This document shows positions 15,383 through 28,837 of a DNA stretch of 40,314 nucleotides, piece after piece; positions within the stretch are counted from its first letter, which is position 1, and each line of letters begins with the position of its first letter. The stretch lies in NCBI GenBank assembly GCA_945787555.1, contig CALZJG010000135.1, positions 1 to 40,314 on the forward strand, read 5' to 3'. The notes under the pieces were generated by a model, which did not search any database, had not been told where the DNA came from, and saw only the letters and a list, made by a program, of their open reading frames with translations. This DNA comes from an uncultured Chromatiaceae bacterium. Lineage in GTDB: Bacteria > Pseudomonadota > Gammaproteobacteria > DRLM01. A program made the translations under genes and the position numbers.

Positions 15383-16753
15383 ATGGCCAAGACGCTTTAT
15401 ATTAAAACTTTCGGTTGCCAGATGAACGAGTACGACTCCGCTAAGATGACGGACGTGCTAGCGGCATCGCACGGCCTGACGGCGGCGACCGGCCCCGAAG
15501 AGGCCGACGTGCTCTTGCTCAACACTTGCTCGGTGCGCGAGAAGGCCGAGGAGAAGGTCTTCTCGCTGCTGGGCATGTGGAAGGAATTGAAAGCGCAGCG
15601 GCCTGGGGTGGTGATCGGCGTGGGCGGCTGCGTGGCCAGTCAGGAAGGCGACAACATCCGCCGCCGTGCGCCCTATGTGGACATTGTGTTTGGCCCGCAG
15701 ACCCTGCACCGCCTGCCACAGATGCTGGATCAGGTGGAAAAGGATCGCCGTCCGGCGGTGGACATTAGTTTCCCCGAAATCGAGAAATTCGACCACCTAC
15801 CCGCGCCACGCGCCCAAGGGGCGACCGCCTATGTCTCAGTGATGGAGGGTTGCAGCAAGTACTGCACGTTTTGCGTGGTGCCCTACACCCGCGGCGAGGA
15901 AGTGAGCCGGCCGTTTGATGATGTCATCGCCGAAATCGCCCAGCTCGCCGCCAAGGGCGTGCGCGAGGTGACCTTGCTGGGGCAGAACGTTAACGCTTAT
16001 CGCGGACTGATGCACGATGGCACGGACGCGGATTTGGCGCTGCTGATCACCTATATCGCCGAGATCGACGCCATCGAGCGTATCCGCTACACCACCTCGC
16101 ACCCGGTGGAGTTCTCCGAGCGCCTGATCCAGGTCTATGCCGAAGTGCCTAAGCTGGTAAGCCATTTACACTTGCCGGTGCAGAGCGGCTCGGACCGGAT
16201 CCTGGTGGCGATGAAGCGCGGCCATACCGCTTTGGAATATAAGGCTAAAATCCGCAAATTGCGCGCCGTGCGACCGGACCTCAGCTTGTCGTCCGATTTC
16301 ATCATCGGTTTTCCCGGCGAAACCGAGGCGGACTTTGAGGCGACCATGCAGTTGATCGAAAGCGTTGGCTTCGATAATTCCTTCAGCTTCATTTATAGTC
16401 CCCGTCCCGGCACGCCGGCGTCCAATTACCCCGACGACGTGCCCATGGAGGTCAAAAAACACCGCCTCGCCATTCTCCAGCGGCGCATACGCGAAACGGC
16501 CGAGGCCATCAGCCGGGCCATGGTGGGCACGGTGCAGCGGATATTGGTCGAAGGGCCGTCACGCAAGAATCTGGCGCACATGTCCGGCCGTACCGAGAAT
16601 AATCGGGTGGTCAATTTCGCCGGCGATGCGGCCCTGATCGGTCGCTTCGTCGAGGTGCGCATCAGCGAGGCGTTGCCCAATTCACTGCGTGGTGAGCTGA
16701 TTTCCCCCACCGTCACCGCTACCGCGGCGCCGCGCCCAGCCGTCGCATGGTGA
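15383..16753 (+). CDS. miaB: tRNA-2-methylthio-N6-dimethylallyladenosine synthase
   Basis: A 456-residue radical-SAM methylthiotransferase that adds the 2-methylthio group to i6A37 of tRNAs. The N-terminal UPF0004 domain carries three cluster cysteines ([10 protein letters not shown] at 12, [16 protein letters not shown] near 48, [10 protein letters not shown] near 83). The radical-SAM CxxxCxxC is at about 157-164 ([17 protein letters not shown]). A TRAM domain forms the last 65 residues. ATG 15383, giving [15 protein letters not shown], is the family start; the 43-codon upstream extension is rejected. Downstream phoH-ybeY-corC-lnt is the usual gammaproteobacterial order. Confidence 0.97.
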   Translation: MAKTLYIKTFGCQMNEYDSAKMTDVLAASHGLTAATGPEEADVLLLNTCSVREKAEEKVFSLLGMWKELKAQRPGVVIGVGGCVASQEGDNIRRRAPYVDIVFGPQTLHRLPQMLDQVEKDRRPAVDISFPEIEKFDHLPAPRAQGATAYVSVMEGCSKYCTFCVVPYTRGEEVSRPFDDVIAEIAQLAAKGVREVTLLGQNVNAYRGLMHDGTDADLALLITYIAEIDAIERIRYTTSHPVEFSERLIQVYAEVPKLVSHLHLPVQSGSDRILVAMKRGHTALEYKAKIRKLRAVRPDLSLSSDFIIGFPGETEADFEATMQLIESVGFDNSFSFIYSPRPGTPASNYPDDVPMEVKKHRLAILQRRIRETAEAISRAMVGTVQRILVEGPSRKNLAHMSGRTENNRVVNFAGDAALIGRFVEVRISEALPNSLRGELISPTVTATAAPRPAVAW

Positions 16754-16777
16754 TGGCGCTGGGGGATAGACCGGATT

Positions 16778-16795
16778 GCGCCGCCGGCGCTTTTT
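16778..16795 (+). terminator. Putative intrinsic terminator after miaB
   Basis: GCGCC-GCC-GGCGC forms a short GC-rich hairpin (5-bp stem, 3-base loop) followed directly by TTTTT, 24 bases after the miaB stop codon. The stem is short, so termination may be partial. Confidence 0.55.
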
Positions 16796-16833
16796 GACTA
16801 TCGTATGTTTAAGTCCCTATTTCCCATCTGTAT

Positions 16834-17832
16834 TTGAATACACAAACTGATTCCTGCGACGTCGTACTCGAGCCCGCCGATAACGAGCGGCTCGCCAACC
16901 TCTGTGGCCAATTCGATGAGCACCTGCGGCAAGTGGAAGGGCGCCTGGGCGTGGAGGTCTCCAACCGCGGTAACCGTTTTCGGGTTATCGGCGATGCGCA
17001 ACCCGTGCGCATGGCCGGCCAATTGCTGCGTGATTTGTATAGCGAGACGGCCTCGGAGCGCTTGACGCCGGCGCGGGTGCATCTGTTTCTGCAACAAGCC
17101 GGCGCCGATGCCGTGATCGAACCCACCGACACGTCCATCCAGCCGGTCAGCATCCAAACGCGGCGCGGGCGGGTGCAGGGGCGGGGGGTCAACCAGCAGC
17201 GCTATCTACACAACATCATGACTCACGACATCAATTTCGGCGTCGGTCCCGCCGGCACTGGCAAAACCTATCTGGCCGTGGCTTGCGCGGTCGAGGCCTT
17301 GGAGAAGGAGCAGGTCAGTCGCTTGGTGTTGACCCGGCCGGCGGTCGAGGCCGGTGAGCGGCTGGGTTTTCTGCCCGGTGACTTGGTGCAGAAGATCGAT
17401 CCTTATTTGCGCCCGCTCTATGACGCGCTGTGGGAGATGCTGGGGTTCGAGAAAGTAGCCAAGCTGGTGGAGCGTAACGTGATCGAAATCGCCCCCTTGG
17501 CCTATATGCGCGGCCGCACCTTGAATGACGCCTATATCATTCTCGACGAAGCACAGAACACCACCGTAGAACAAATGAAAATGTTTCTCACCCGCATCGG
17601 CTTCGGATCCAAGGCGGTGATTACCGGCGACGTTACCCAAGTGGATTTGCCGCGCGAGCGCTTGTCCGGATTGCGTCATGTGGTGGAGGTGCTCAAGGAC
17701 GTCGAAGGCATCAGCTTTGCCTTCTTCAAGGCCAAGGACGTGGTGCGTCACCCTATGGTGCAACGTATCGTCACGGCTTACGAGTCCTTCGAGAACGAGG
17801 GCGACCAGCCACAAAAGAGGCGCCGTTCGTGA
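16834..17832 (+). CDS. ybeZ: PhoH-like ATPase YbeZ
   Basis: A 332-residue PhoH-family P-loop ATPase. An N-terminal KH-like region (about 1-100) is followed by Walker [15 protein letters not shown] (about 131-140), [32 protein letters not shown], Walker [25 protein letters not shown] and sensor [11 protein letters not shown]. It works with YbeY in RNA/ribosome quality control; the ybeY GTG overlaps its stop by four bases. No ATG is available near the expected start; TTG 16834 gives the family-typical [29 protein letters not shown] beginning, so a TTG start is inferred. Confidence 0.93.
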   Translation: MNTQTDSCDVVLEPADNERLANLCGQFDEHLRQVEGRLGVEVSNRGNRFRVIGDAQPVRMAGQLLRDLYSETASERLTPARVHLFLQQAGADAVIEPTDTSIQPVSIQTRRGRVQGRGVNQQRYLHNIMTHDINFGVGPAGTGKTYLAVACAVEALEKEQVSRLVLTRPAVEAGERLGFLPGDLVQKIDPYLRPLYDALWEMLGFEKVAKLVERNVIEIAPLAYMRGRTLNDAYIILDEAQNTTVEQMKMFLTRIGFGSKAVITGDVTQVDLPRERLSGLRHVVEVLKDVEGISFAFFKAKDVVRHPMVQRIVTAYESFENEGDQPQKRRRS

Positions 17833-18323
17833 GTATCGTCGTGGACGTGCAATACGCCCTCGAGGAATCGGGCGAGGATCACAGTCGCGTGCCGCGCCCG
17901 GCGATGTTTCGTCGCTGGGCGCGGGCGGTGCTCAAGGGAAGGCGCCCAGAGGCCGAATTGAGTATTCGAATCGTTGCTGCCGCCGAGGGCGCCGAACTCA
18001 ATCAGACCTATCGTCACAAGACCGGCCCCACCAATGTGCTGTCATTCCCCTGCGAGTCTCCGCCCGGATTGGACTTGCCCCTGTTGGGCGATTTGGTGAT
18101 CTGCGCGCCGGTGGTGGCGCGCGAGGCGCGCGAGCAGGCCAAGAGTGTCGAGGCGCATTGGGCGCACATGACCGTGCACGGTATGCTGCATCTGCTGGGT
18201 TATGATCACGAGCTGCCCCAGGAAGCCGAGGCGATGGAAAAGCTGGAAACACTCATCCTCGCCGAGTTGGGGTTTCCCGACCCCTATGTCGCCGGTTTCG
18301 CCCTCGAAGGCGCGCCGTATTGA
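17829..18323 (+). CDS. ybeY: Endoribonuclease YbeY (16S rRNA maturation)
   Basis: A 164-residue single-domain metal-dependent endoribonuclease involved in 16S rRNA 3' processing and ribosome quality control. The zinc motif H-x3-H-x5-H is clear near residues 115-130 ([11 protein letters not shown]). Upstream, [19 protein letters not shown] matches the family substrate-binding segment (normally YRxxDxxTDVLSFP), here with KTGPTNV. It starts with GTG overlapping the ybeZ stop codon. Length and position are typical. Confidence 0.95.
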   Translation: MSIVVDVQYALEESGEDHSRVPRPAMFRRWARAVLKGRRPEAELSIRIVAAAEGAELNQTYRHKTGPTNVLSFPCESPPGLDLPLLGDLVICAPVVAREAREQAKSVEAHWAHMTVHGMLHLLGYDHELPQEAEAMEKLETLILAELGFPDPYVAGFALEGAPY

Positions 18324-18401
18324 CCCGGGCCCGAGGGTGGTTACATTAAGCAGCCTCTGATTTATTTTGAGGTTCCGTGTGGTGCAGGGATGCATCACCC
18401 T

Positions 18402-18427
18402 TTTCCAGTCACGAAAGCGACTGGAAA
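18402..18427 (+). other. Perfect hairpin in the ybeY-corC intergenic region
   Basis: TTTCCAGTC (18402-18410) and GACTGGAAA (18419-18427) form a 9-bp perfect stem with an 8-base loop. No T-run follows, so it is not a classical intrinsic terminator. It could be a protein-binding palindrome or part of a leader. The surrounding 200 bases are more AT-rich than the flanking genes. Confidence 0.5.
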
Positions 18428-18480
18428 GAATGGAGAACAACGAAGATCACATTTTTCGTTTTTCTTTTCTGAACAGTCCA

Positions 18481-18508
18481 TGGACAAATTTTTCAGAGTT
18501 TCCATAAT
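18481..18508 (+). promoter_or_regulatory. Putative sigma-70 promoter for corC-lnt
   Basis: TGGACA (18481-18486) and CATAAT (18503-18508) each match five of six consensus bases and are separated by 16 bases. The likely transcript start near 18515 precedes the corC AGGAG ribosome-binding site and ATG 18537. Confidence 0.5.
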
Positions 18509-18536
18509 ATTGTCATTGCGTTAATACAGGAGAGTC

Positions 18537-19418
18537 ATGAACGTAGAGCGAACGAGCAACGACCCGGCCCCGCGGTCCTGGTTTGAGCGTCTCAGCCTAG
18601 CGCTGTTGGGCGAGCCGAAGGACCGCGAGCAATTGATCGAATTGCTGCGCGACGCGCAGCAGCGTGAATTGCTCGATGCCGATGCCTTGGCGATGATCGA
18701 GGGCGTACTGCAGGTTGCTAATATGCAAGTGCGCGACATCATGGTGCCACGTGCGCAGATGGCAGTGGTGGAGCGCGACGCGACTCTGGAGGAGATCCTG
18801 CCGATCGTCATCGAATCCGCGCACTCGCGCTTTCCCGTCATCGGCGATACCCGCGATGAAGTGGTGGGCATCCTGTTGGCCAAGGATTTGTTGAGCTACT
18901 TTGGCCCCGAGCAGGCCGGCAAATTCAATGTGCGCAACATACTGCGTCCGGCGGTGTTCATCCCTGAGAGCAAACGCCTCAATATGTTGCTCAAAGAATT
19001 TCGCGCCAGCCGCAATCACATGGCGATCGTGGTCGATGAATTTGGCGGTGTGGCCGGCTTGGTGACCATCGAGGATGTGTTGGAACAGATCGTGGGTGAA
19101 ATTATCGATGAGCACGATATCGAGGAGGACGCCTACATCAAGAAGCACAAGGATAGTGTTTACGCGGTCAAGGCGCTGACGCCCATCGATGAGTTCAACG
19201 AATATTTCAAGGCTGAGTTCAGCGATGAAGAGTTCGATACCATCGGCGGCTTGGTGATGCACAGCTTCGGCCGACTCCCCAAACGCGGCGAGAGCATCTC
19301 CATCGACCGCTTTCGTTTCAAAGTGCTCAATGCAGACAGCCGTCGGATTCATCTGCTGCAGGTGATGCCGCACGCCCACAATGGCGATCCAGAACACGTC
19401 GCCGTGCCGAGTCAATAA
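18537..19418 (+). CDS. corC: CorC/YbeX-family CBS-domain protein
   Basis: A 293-residue cytoplasmic protein of the CorC/HlyC family without a DUF21 membrane domain. After a short N-terminal helix region (residues 1-60) come two CBS domains (about 65-190), beginning RDIMVPRAQMAVVERDATLEEIL and ending FGGVAGLVTIEDVLEQIVGEIIDE. A C-terminal transporter-associated CorC_HlyC domain follows (about 205-280, with FDTIGGLVMHSFGRLPKRGESI). The E. coli homologue is linked to magnesium/cobalt handling and to the ybeZ-ybeY locus. It probably shares a transcript with lnt, whose start lies 31 bases after the corC stop or, with an earlier ATG, inside corC. Confidence 0.94.
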   Translation: MNVERTSNDPAPRSWFERLSLALLGEPKDREQLIELLRDAQQRELLDADALAMIEGVLQVANMQVRDIMVPRAQMAVVERDATLEEILPIVIESAHSRFPVIGDTRDEVVGILLAKDLLSYFGPEQAGKFNVRNILRPAVFIPESKRLNMLLKEFRASRNHMAIVVDEFGGVAGLVTIEDVLEQIVGEIIDEHDIEEDAYIKKHKDSVYAVKALTPIDEFNEYFKAEFSDEEFDTIGGLVMHSFGRLPKRGESISIDRFRFKVLNADSRRIHLLQVMPHAHNGDPEHVAVPSQ

Positions 19419-19449
19419 CACCAACTACTATCAGCCTCGGGTCTGCATT

Positions 19450-20994
19450 GTGACTGAACTCTACTCGGAGCCGGACGTCGCCGCGCGATCACAGCGCATC
19501 ACCCGCGGCTGGCGTGGCGACGTCTTGGCCTTGTTCGCCGGCGCGCTGTTGCCGCTGGCCTATGCACCCTTTAATTTTTTTCCGCTGGCGGTTTTAGCGC
19601 CGGCGGCGCTGTTCTATGTGTGGTTGCAGAGCACGCCCCGAGGCGCGGCGCGGCGCGGTCTCTTGTTCGGTATAGGCCTGTTCGGCATTGGCGTGAGCTG
19701 GGTGTTCGTGAGCATGTACGGTCCCGGCGGCGTGGGTTTGGGTTTGTCGATCTTTCTCACCGTGTTGATGGTGCTGGTGCTGGCCTTGTTTCCCGCGTTG
19801 CTGGGCTATCTCGTCAGGCGTTATTTCACGCGCGCCGGCGCACGCTGGCAGTTGCTGGTGATTTTCCCGGCCGCTTGGGTGGTGTGCGAATGGGTGCGCG
19901 GCTGGTTTTTGACCGGCTTTCCCTGGTTGCTGTTGGGCTATAGTCAAATCGACGCGCCACTCGCCGGCATCGCGCCACTCGCCGGCGTGTATGGCGTGTC
20001 GCTGCTGGTGGCGCTGAGTGCGGGCGGCTTGGTGATGGTGTTACGTGCGCCGCGTGGGGCGGAACGCGCCGTATATTTCATTGCTCTCACGGCGCTGTGG
20101 CTGGGCGCCGGCGCGTTCAAGAGCCGGCCGTGGACCCAGCCGGTGGATGGCCCCCTGCGAGTGACTTTATTGCAGGGCAATATTCCGCAGGATTTGAAGT
20201 GGGTGTGGGACTTGCGTGGTCCCACCATAGATTTGTACAGCGGGCTAACGCGCGAACATTGGGACAGTGAATTGATTGTCTGGCCGGAGACGGCACTGCC
20301 GGATTTCTTCCACAATGCCGAACCCTTCCTCGACGGTTTGGCAGCAGAGGCGCGTGAGCATGGTGCGGATCTGCTGTTAGGCGTTCTCTATCAAGACCCG
20401 GCCACGGAACGCTATTACAACAGCATGGTGAGTGTCGGGGAGGTACAGAATTTCTATCATAAACGCCATCTGGTTCCGTTCACGGAATATCTGCCCATGA
20501 AAAAACTCTTGGGTGGCATCATCGACTTCATGCAAGTGCCTATGTCGGATTTCAGCGCCGGTAGCGATCCGCGCCCCTTGCCTGTTGCCGGTCAGAAGGT
20601 GGGTATTTCCATCTGCTACGAGGACGCCTTCGGCGAGGAAGTCATCCAGGGCTTGCCGGAAGCCACGCTGTTGGTCAACGTGAGCAACGATGCCTGGTTC
20701 GGGGAATCCATTGCGCCGCACCAGCATCTGCAGATCGCGCGCATGCGTGCTTTGGAAACGGGTCGCCCCCTGCTGCGCGCCACCAATACCGGGATCAGCG
20801 CCGTCATCGACGCGGGTGGGCGCGTGCAGGCGATAGCGCCGCAGTTCGAGATTTACGCTTTGTCCGCGTCGGTGCAACCCATGCGCGGCGCCACGCCCTA
20901 TGTGCTGGTCGGCAATACGCCGTTGGTGATTGCACTGTTGCTCATGTTGAGCGCCGGGGCGGTGAACTCGCGGCGAGCGCGGTCAGCGCCGTGA
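19450..20994 (+). CDS. lnt: Apolipoprotein N-acyltransferase
   Basis: A 514-residue inner-membrane enzyme that adds the third acyl chain to lipoproteins. About seven or eight hydrophobic segments are followed by a periplasmic nitrilase domain. The catalytic triad regions are visible: Glu in LIVWPETALPDFF, Lys in NFYHKRHLVPFTEYLP, and Cys in VGISICYEDAFGEEV. The start is ambiguous: GTG 19450 gives a normal-length protein (MTELYSEPDVAAR...), while ATG 19381 would add 23 residues and overlap corC. The 3' end overlaps the convergent zinc-ribbon gene by 12 bases. Confidence 0.94.
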   Translation: MTELYSEPDVAARSQRITRGWRGDVLALFAGALLPLAYAPFNFFPLAVLAPAALFYVWLQSTPRGAARRGLLFGIGLFGIGVSWVFVSMYGPGGVGLGLSIFLTVLMVLVLALFPALLGYLVRRYFTRAGARWQLLVIFPAAWVVCEWVRGWFLTGFPWLLLGYSQIDAPLAGIAPLAGVYGVSLLVALSAGGLVMVLRAPRGAERAVYFIALTALWLGAGAFKSRPWTQPVDGPLRVTLLQGNIPQDLKWVWDLRGPTIDLYSGLTREHWDSELIVWPETALPDFFHNAEPFLDGLAAEAREHGADLLLGVLYQDPATERYYNSMVSVGEVQNFYHKRHLVPFTEYLPMKKLLGGIIDFMQVPMSDFSAGSDPRPLPVAGQKVGISICYEDAFGEEVIQGLPEATLLVNVSNDAWFGESIAPHQHLQIARMRALETGRPLLRATNTGISAVIDAGGRVQAIAPQFEIYALSASVQPMRGATPYVLVGNTPLVIALLLMLSAGAVNSRRARSAP

Positions 20995-21510
20995 ACGGCC
21001 GCGTCTGAATACACTGCCGTGGCATTTGGGGCAGGGCGGGATATGGCCGGTGGCGTGAAAGTGCAGCAGCTCGCCGCATTGCACGCATTGCAGCGTACCC
21101 AGGGTGGTGATTTCACCGGTGTGATATTGCGAGGCGCGTTGCGCGCGCTCGGCCAGTTGTAGGAAAGCCAGTTTGGTCTGGTCCGCTGCTTGCGCGAACA
21201 TGTCCCATAGCCGGTCTTCGATGAGTTCCAAATCGAATTGCAACCATTGCTTGAGTTCCTCGCCGCTGTCGGCCAGGTATTCGCCGGCGTCTTCCAAATC
21301 GCGGCGCAGGTAGTCGCCGATCTTTTCCGCTTCTTCGCGGGTCAGTTCACCCAGCTCCACGGCTTTTTCCTTCGCTCGCTCTATGCCCTCGTCCACGGTG
21401 GCGACGGTTTGTTTATCGACGATGTCCAGCGCGGCTTTTACCCGCTCCATCATGGTGTTGTAGGCATGGACCAGTTTTTCGCCGTGGGGGTGATCGGTTT
21501 GATGGGTCAT
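20983..21510 (-). CDS. YbeL-like zinc-ribbon protein (DUF1451)
   Basis: A 175-residue soluble protein. Residues 1-125 are charged and helical, probably coiled coil (ERVKAALDIVDKQTVATVDEGIERAKEKAVELGELTREEAEKIGDYLRRDLEDAGEYL). The last 45 residues form a zinc ribbon with two CxxC knuckles (QCVQCGELLHFHATGHIPPCPKCHGSVF). This matches the DUF1451/YbeL family, whose role is unknown and whose gene commonly lies near lnt and leuS in gammaproteobacteria. It is transcribed against lnt with a 12-base tail overlap. Confidence 0.88.
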   Translation of the reverse strand: MTHQTDHPHGEKLVHAYNTMMERVKAALDIVDKQTVATVDEGIERAKEKAVELGELTREEAEKIGDYLRRDLEDAGEYLADSGEELKQWLQFDLELIEDRLWDMFAQAADQTKLAFLQLAERAQRASQYHTGEITTLGTLQCVQCGELLHFHATGHIPPCPKCHGSVFRRGRSRR

Positions 21511-21653
21511 GGCGCGTGTCCTCTTTGCAATGGCAATGGAATAAGGCTAGTTTGACCCAAGCGGGGTGGAGAGAAAAGCATGAGACGCAGAGTAGGCTAT
21601 AGTTGGTGGTAGTGGCCACCGGTGGTGGCTCAGCTTGCCAAGGAGGGCAGTGA

Positions 21654-25512
<3,859 letters not shown>

Positions 25513-25862
25513 TCGTGGTACCCCGTGCATGAGATTTCGAGGGCCGTGCTATCCCAGCGTCCTCATTGCGCCCACATTCGTTAGCCGGTATGGGTATCAC
25601 TGTACCGTTCAAGCAATCTTGTCCCCTCTCCCGCAGGCGGGAGAGGGCTAGGGTGAGGGAAATGAAACTGTGCGGTGCACTCGAAATGTGGCGATCCGTC
25701 TTTACGCCCTCACCCCCACCCCGCTCGCGGGAGAGGGGGAAGTACAGCCGCGCAGAGTCCGATGAATCGTCGTATCCGGTTGCCGCGCAGTCCGCGCAGC
25801 CTGCCGCTGGGAGGACCATAGCAGTTTGCTTCAAAGATAAGACTAGTGGGAGTGGAGTACTG
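25513..25862. other. leuS-lptE intergenic region
   Basis: This 350-bp gap contains a REP-like inverted pair (25621-25742) and no recognisable gene. Frames that read through it translate the palindromes and are not credible. The lptE ribosome-binding site lies at its right end (GGGAG/GGAG near 25846-25856). Confidence 0.65.
25621..25742. repeat. REP-like inverted pair (BIME-type element)
   Basis: The left arm contains CCCCTCTCCCGC-AG-GCGGGAGAGG, itself a palindrome, followed by GGGTGAGGG (about 25652-25659). The right arm, from CCCTCACCCCC (about 25708) to GCGGGAGAGGGGG, is its approximate reverse complement. The two arms are about 50 bases apart. This CCCTCTCCC/GGGAGAGGG type of palindrome pair is widespread in intergenic regions of GC-rich proteobacteria. 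A related single arm is at 39291-39316. Confidence 0.75.
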
Positions 25863-26378
25863 TTGCGTGGTCATCGCTACCTTGGATATTTGATGGTGTG
25901 CGCCACGCTGGTCTTGTCCGCCTGCGGTTTCCATCTGCGCGGCAGCGATGTCACGCAGGTGATGTTGCCGCCCACTTATCTCGCCGCGGAGGCCGGTTCG
26001 CTGCGGCAAGCGATCCAGCGCGCGCTCACGAAGGGCGGTACCACCTTGGTGGGCGAAACCGCGCAGGCGCAGCGCGTGGTGCGCTTGTTGGGAGAGCGTG
26101 TGGATCGGCGCGTGTTGTCGGTGGGTGCCGCCGGCACGGTGGAGGAATATGAACTGCATTACGCTGTTACTTACGCCGTGGACGGTGTCAAAGGCGCCCC
26201 GCTCATCGCCCCCGAAACGCTGACACAAGTGCGCAGCTACGCCTTTTCCGAAACCGAGGTGCTGGGCAAGGATGTCGAGCAGGAAACCTTGGTCCAGGAT
26301 ATGCGTCGTGATGCCGTTGGGCAAATCCTGCGGCGCCTACAGAACTTGTCCTCCACCGTGGAGCCTCTCGCGCCATGA
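25863..26378 (+). CDS. lptE: LPS-assembly lipoprotein LptE
   Basis: A 171-residue outer-membrane lipoprotein that plugs LptD in lipopolysaccharide export. With TTG 25863 as start the protein begins MRGHRYLGYLMVCATLVLSACGFHLRG: a basic n-region, a hydrophobic stretch and the lipobox LSAC at residues 17-20, then the LptE hallmark GFHLRG. The in-frame ATG at 25893 would leave too short a signal peptide, and the GGAG upstream of TTG supports the earlier start. It sits between leuS and holA as in most gammaproteobacteria, and its stop overlaps the holA ATG. Confidence 0.9.
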   Translation: MRGHRYLGYLMVCATLVLSACGFHLRGSDVTQVMLPPTYLAAEAGSLRQAIQRALTKGGTTLVGETAQAQRVVRLLGERVDRRVLSVGAAGTVEEYELHYAVTYAVDGVKGAPLIAPETLTQVRSYAFSETEVLGKDVEQETLVQDMRRDAVGQILRRLQNLSSTVEPLAP

Positions 26379-27406
26379 AGCTGTCCGCCGAGCAACTCGC
26401 CCGCCACTTACCCAAGCAGCTGGCGCCCATCTATTGGGTGTCCGGCGACGAGCCACTGCAAGTGATGGAAGCCTGCGACGCAATCCGCGCCCGCGCCCGT
26501 GATTCCGGGTGCAACGAACGGCTGGTATTCAATGTGGAGACGGGCTTCGATTGGGGCACGTTGAGCGCGGCGCGCGACACCCTGTCGCTGTTCGCCGAAC
26601 AGCGCTTGCTCGAAGTGCGCCTGCCCAGCGCTAAGCCCGGCGAGCAGGGTGCCAAGGCGCTCGTCGAGTATGCGGCGCGGCCGCCTGCGGATGATGTGTT
26701 GCTTGTCAGTAGCGGCAAACTGGATAAAGCCACGCAACGCACGAAATGGTTCGCCGCTGTCGAGCGGGCCGGCGTGATGGTGCAAGTTTGGCCGCTGGAG
26801 CCGGCACGCTTGCCGGCCTGGATTGCGGCGCGTTTGCGGGCCCAAGGTTTGCAGCCGGACCAGGAGGCGGCGCAGTTGTTGGCGGAACGGGTGGAGGGCA
26901 ATTTGCTGGCCGCCGTGCAGGAGATTGAGAAATTGGTGTTGTTGCATGAGCCGGGGCCGTTGGACGCCGCGGCCGTGGCTGCGGCCGTGGCGGACAGCGC
27001 CCGTTACAGCGTCTACGATTTGGCCGACCGCGCCCTGGCAGGCGAGGCCGCGGCGGTGGCGCGTATCCTCAACGGTTTGCGAGGCGAAGGTGCGGAATTG
27101 ACCCTGTTGCTGTGGGCGCTGACGCGTGAAATCCGCGCCTTGGCGCAGATGGCCGCGGCGGTGCGCAGCGGTACGTCACAGGAGCGCGTGTTCGCTGCTC
27201 ATCGCGTCTGGGACAAGCGCAAACCCTTGGTCAAGGCCGCCTTGCAGCGCCATCGCCCGGCGGCCTGGCAGGGGCTGTTGCGCCGCGCCGGGCAGGTAGA
27301 TCGTCTCATCAAAGGGCAGCGTCCGGGCAATGCCTGGGACGAATTGTTACAATTGGCGCTGGCCTTGGCGGGGGTGGCCGTGCTGCCCGCCGCGATGACT
27401 GTGTAA
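26375..27406 (+). CDS. holA: DNA polymerase III subunit delta
   Basis: A 343-residue clamp-loader subunit that opens the beta clamp. The N-terminal region PIYWVSGDEPLQVMEACDAIRARARDSGCNERLVFNVE is typical of HolA (the usual L(V)YLLxGDEPLL pattern). The AAA+-like middle and the C-terminal collar domain (LLLWALTREIRAL) are present at the expected places. The ATG overlaps the lptE stop codon (ATGA), so expression is coupled. Length matches E. coli HolA. Confidence 0.95.
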   Translation: MKLSAEQLARHLPKQLAPIYWVSGDEPLQVMEACDAIRARARDSGCNERLVFNVETGFDWGTLSAARDTLSLFAEQRLLEVRLPSAKPGEQGAKALVEYAARPPADDVLLVSSGKLDKATQRTKWFAAVERAGVMVQVWPLEPARLPAWIAARLRAQGLQPDQEAAQLLAERVEGNLLAAVQEIEKLVLLHEPGPLDAAAVAAAVADSARYSVYDLADRALAGEAAAVARILNGLRGEGAELTLLLWALTREIRALAQMAAAVRSGTSQERVFAAHRVWDKRKPLVKAALQRHRPAAWQGLLRRAGQVDRLIKGQRPGNAWDELLQLALALAGVAVLPAAMTV

Positions 27407-27533
27407 CCACAGAGTCTGCACAGAAAAACTTGGCAATCTGTAGGTGGAGGGAGCGACATCACGCCGACCTGACATTAGGTGGATATTTGCCTTAGTCTCC
27501 CAGTCTTCGGTGGTAGATAATCGAGATTTCAGT

Positions 27534-28793
27534 ATGACGGACATACAGAAGTACATGCATGACGTGGGCCGCCGCGCCCGGGCGGCGTCACGCCAACTGG
27601 GGACAGCGGCGACGGCGGTTAAGAACGTGGCCTTGCTGGCCATGGCCGAGTCCGTCGAGGCCCAGGCAGCCGCGCTGTTGGCCGCCAACCGTCAAGATAT
27701 GGAGGCCGGCGCCCAGGCGGGGCTGGACGAGGCGCTGCTGGATCGCTTGGCGCTTAACCCCGAGCGCGTCGCGGCGATGGCGGAAGGCCTGCGCCAAATC
27801 GCCGCCTTGCCCGATCCAGTCGGCACTATCACCGATCTTAACTATCGCCCTTCCGGCATCCAAGTGGGCAAGATGCGCGTGCCGTTGGGCGTCATCGGCA
27901 TCATATACGAGGCGCGGCCCAATGTGACGGCCGATGCGGCGGGACTGTGCTTAAAATCAGGCAACGCCACTGTCTTGCGCGGCGGCTCCGAGGCCATCCG
28001 CTCCAATCAAGCCATCGCCGGCTGCATCCACGCCGGGCTGGAGCAGGCCGGTTTGCCGCTGGATGCGGTGCAAGTGGTGGAGACCACTGACCGCGCCGCG
28101 GTGGGTGAACTGATCCGCATGAAAGACTATGTGGACGTGATCGTGCCACGCGGCGGCAAGGGCTTGATCGAGCGCGTCAGCGCCGAGGCGTTGGTGCCGG
28201 TCATCAAGCATTTGCATGGCAATTGCCATGTCTACCTCGACGATAAGGCCGATGCGGAGAAAGCCATCGCCATCGCCTACAACGCCAAGACGCAGCGCTA
28301 CGGCACCTGCAATACCATGGAAACCTTGCTGGTGGCCGAGGGCATCGCGGCCCAGGTGTTGCCGCGGCTAGGCAAGATGTATGCGGAGCAGGGCGTCGAG
28401 CTGCGCGGTTGTGAGCGCGCGCGCGAAATTCTTTCCGGGATTAAGGCCGCCGAGGCGGAGGATTGGCACACGGAATATCTGGCCCCCATCCTGGCCATCC
28501 GCGTGGTGGCCGACCTGGATGCCGCCATCGACCACATCAGCCGCTGTGGTTCGCAGCACACTGAGGCTATCGTCACCGAGGACTACACCCGTGCACGGCG
28601 TTTTCTGCGCGAAGTGGATTCCAGTTCGGTGATGGTCAATGCCTCGACACGTTTCGCCGACGGCTTCGAGTACGGATTGGGCGCAGAGATCGGCATCAGC
28701 ACCGACAAGATACATGCCCGCGGTCCGGTAGGATTGGAAGGCTTGACCAGCCAGAAATACATCGTGCTGGGCGACGGCCAGGTCAGGGGGTAG
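27534..28793 (+). CDS. proA: Gamma-glutamyl phosphate reductase
   Basis: A 419-residue aldehyde-dehydrogenase-superfamily enzyme for the second step of proline synthesis. Motifs are [43 protein letters not shown], and the catalytic Cys in [13 protein letters not shown] (about residue 260). ATG 27534 gives the usual N-terminus ([22 protein letters not shown]); the frame continues 30 codons upstream without family similarity. The ribosome-binding site is weak. No proB is next to it. Confidence 0.95.
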   Translation: MTDIQKYMHDVGRRARAASRQLGTAATAVKNVALLAMAESVEAQAAALLAANRQDMEAGAQAGLDEALLDRLALNPERVAAMAEGLRQIAALPDPVGTITDLNYRPSGIQVGKMRVPLGVIGIIYEARPNVTADAAGLCLKSGNATVLRGGSEAIRSNQAIAGCIHAGLEQAGLPLDAVQVVETTDRAAVGELIRMKDYVDVIVPRGGKGLIERVSAEALVPVIKHLHGNCHVYLDDKADAEKAIAIAYNAKTQRYGTCNTMETLLVAEGIAAQVLPRLGKMYAEQGVELRGCERAREILSGIKAAEAEDWHTEYLAPILAIRVVADLDAAIDHISRCGSQHTEAIVTEDYTRARRFLREVDSSSVMVNASTRFADGFEYGLGAEIGISTDKIHARGPVGLEGLTSQKYIVLGDGQVRG

Positions 28794-28837
28794 TGTTTGC
28801 CTGACAGGCCTGTGACATGTCGAGTGGGAGGAGGAGT

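Noticed and set aside
25566-25862. Long in-frame extension upstream of lptE
   Set aside because: It translates the REP-like palindromes and lacks family similarity; a lipoprotein signal begins at TTG 25863.
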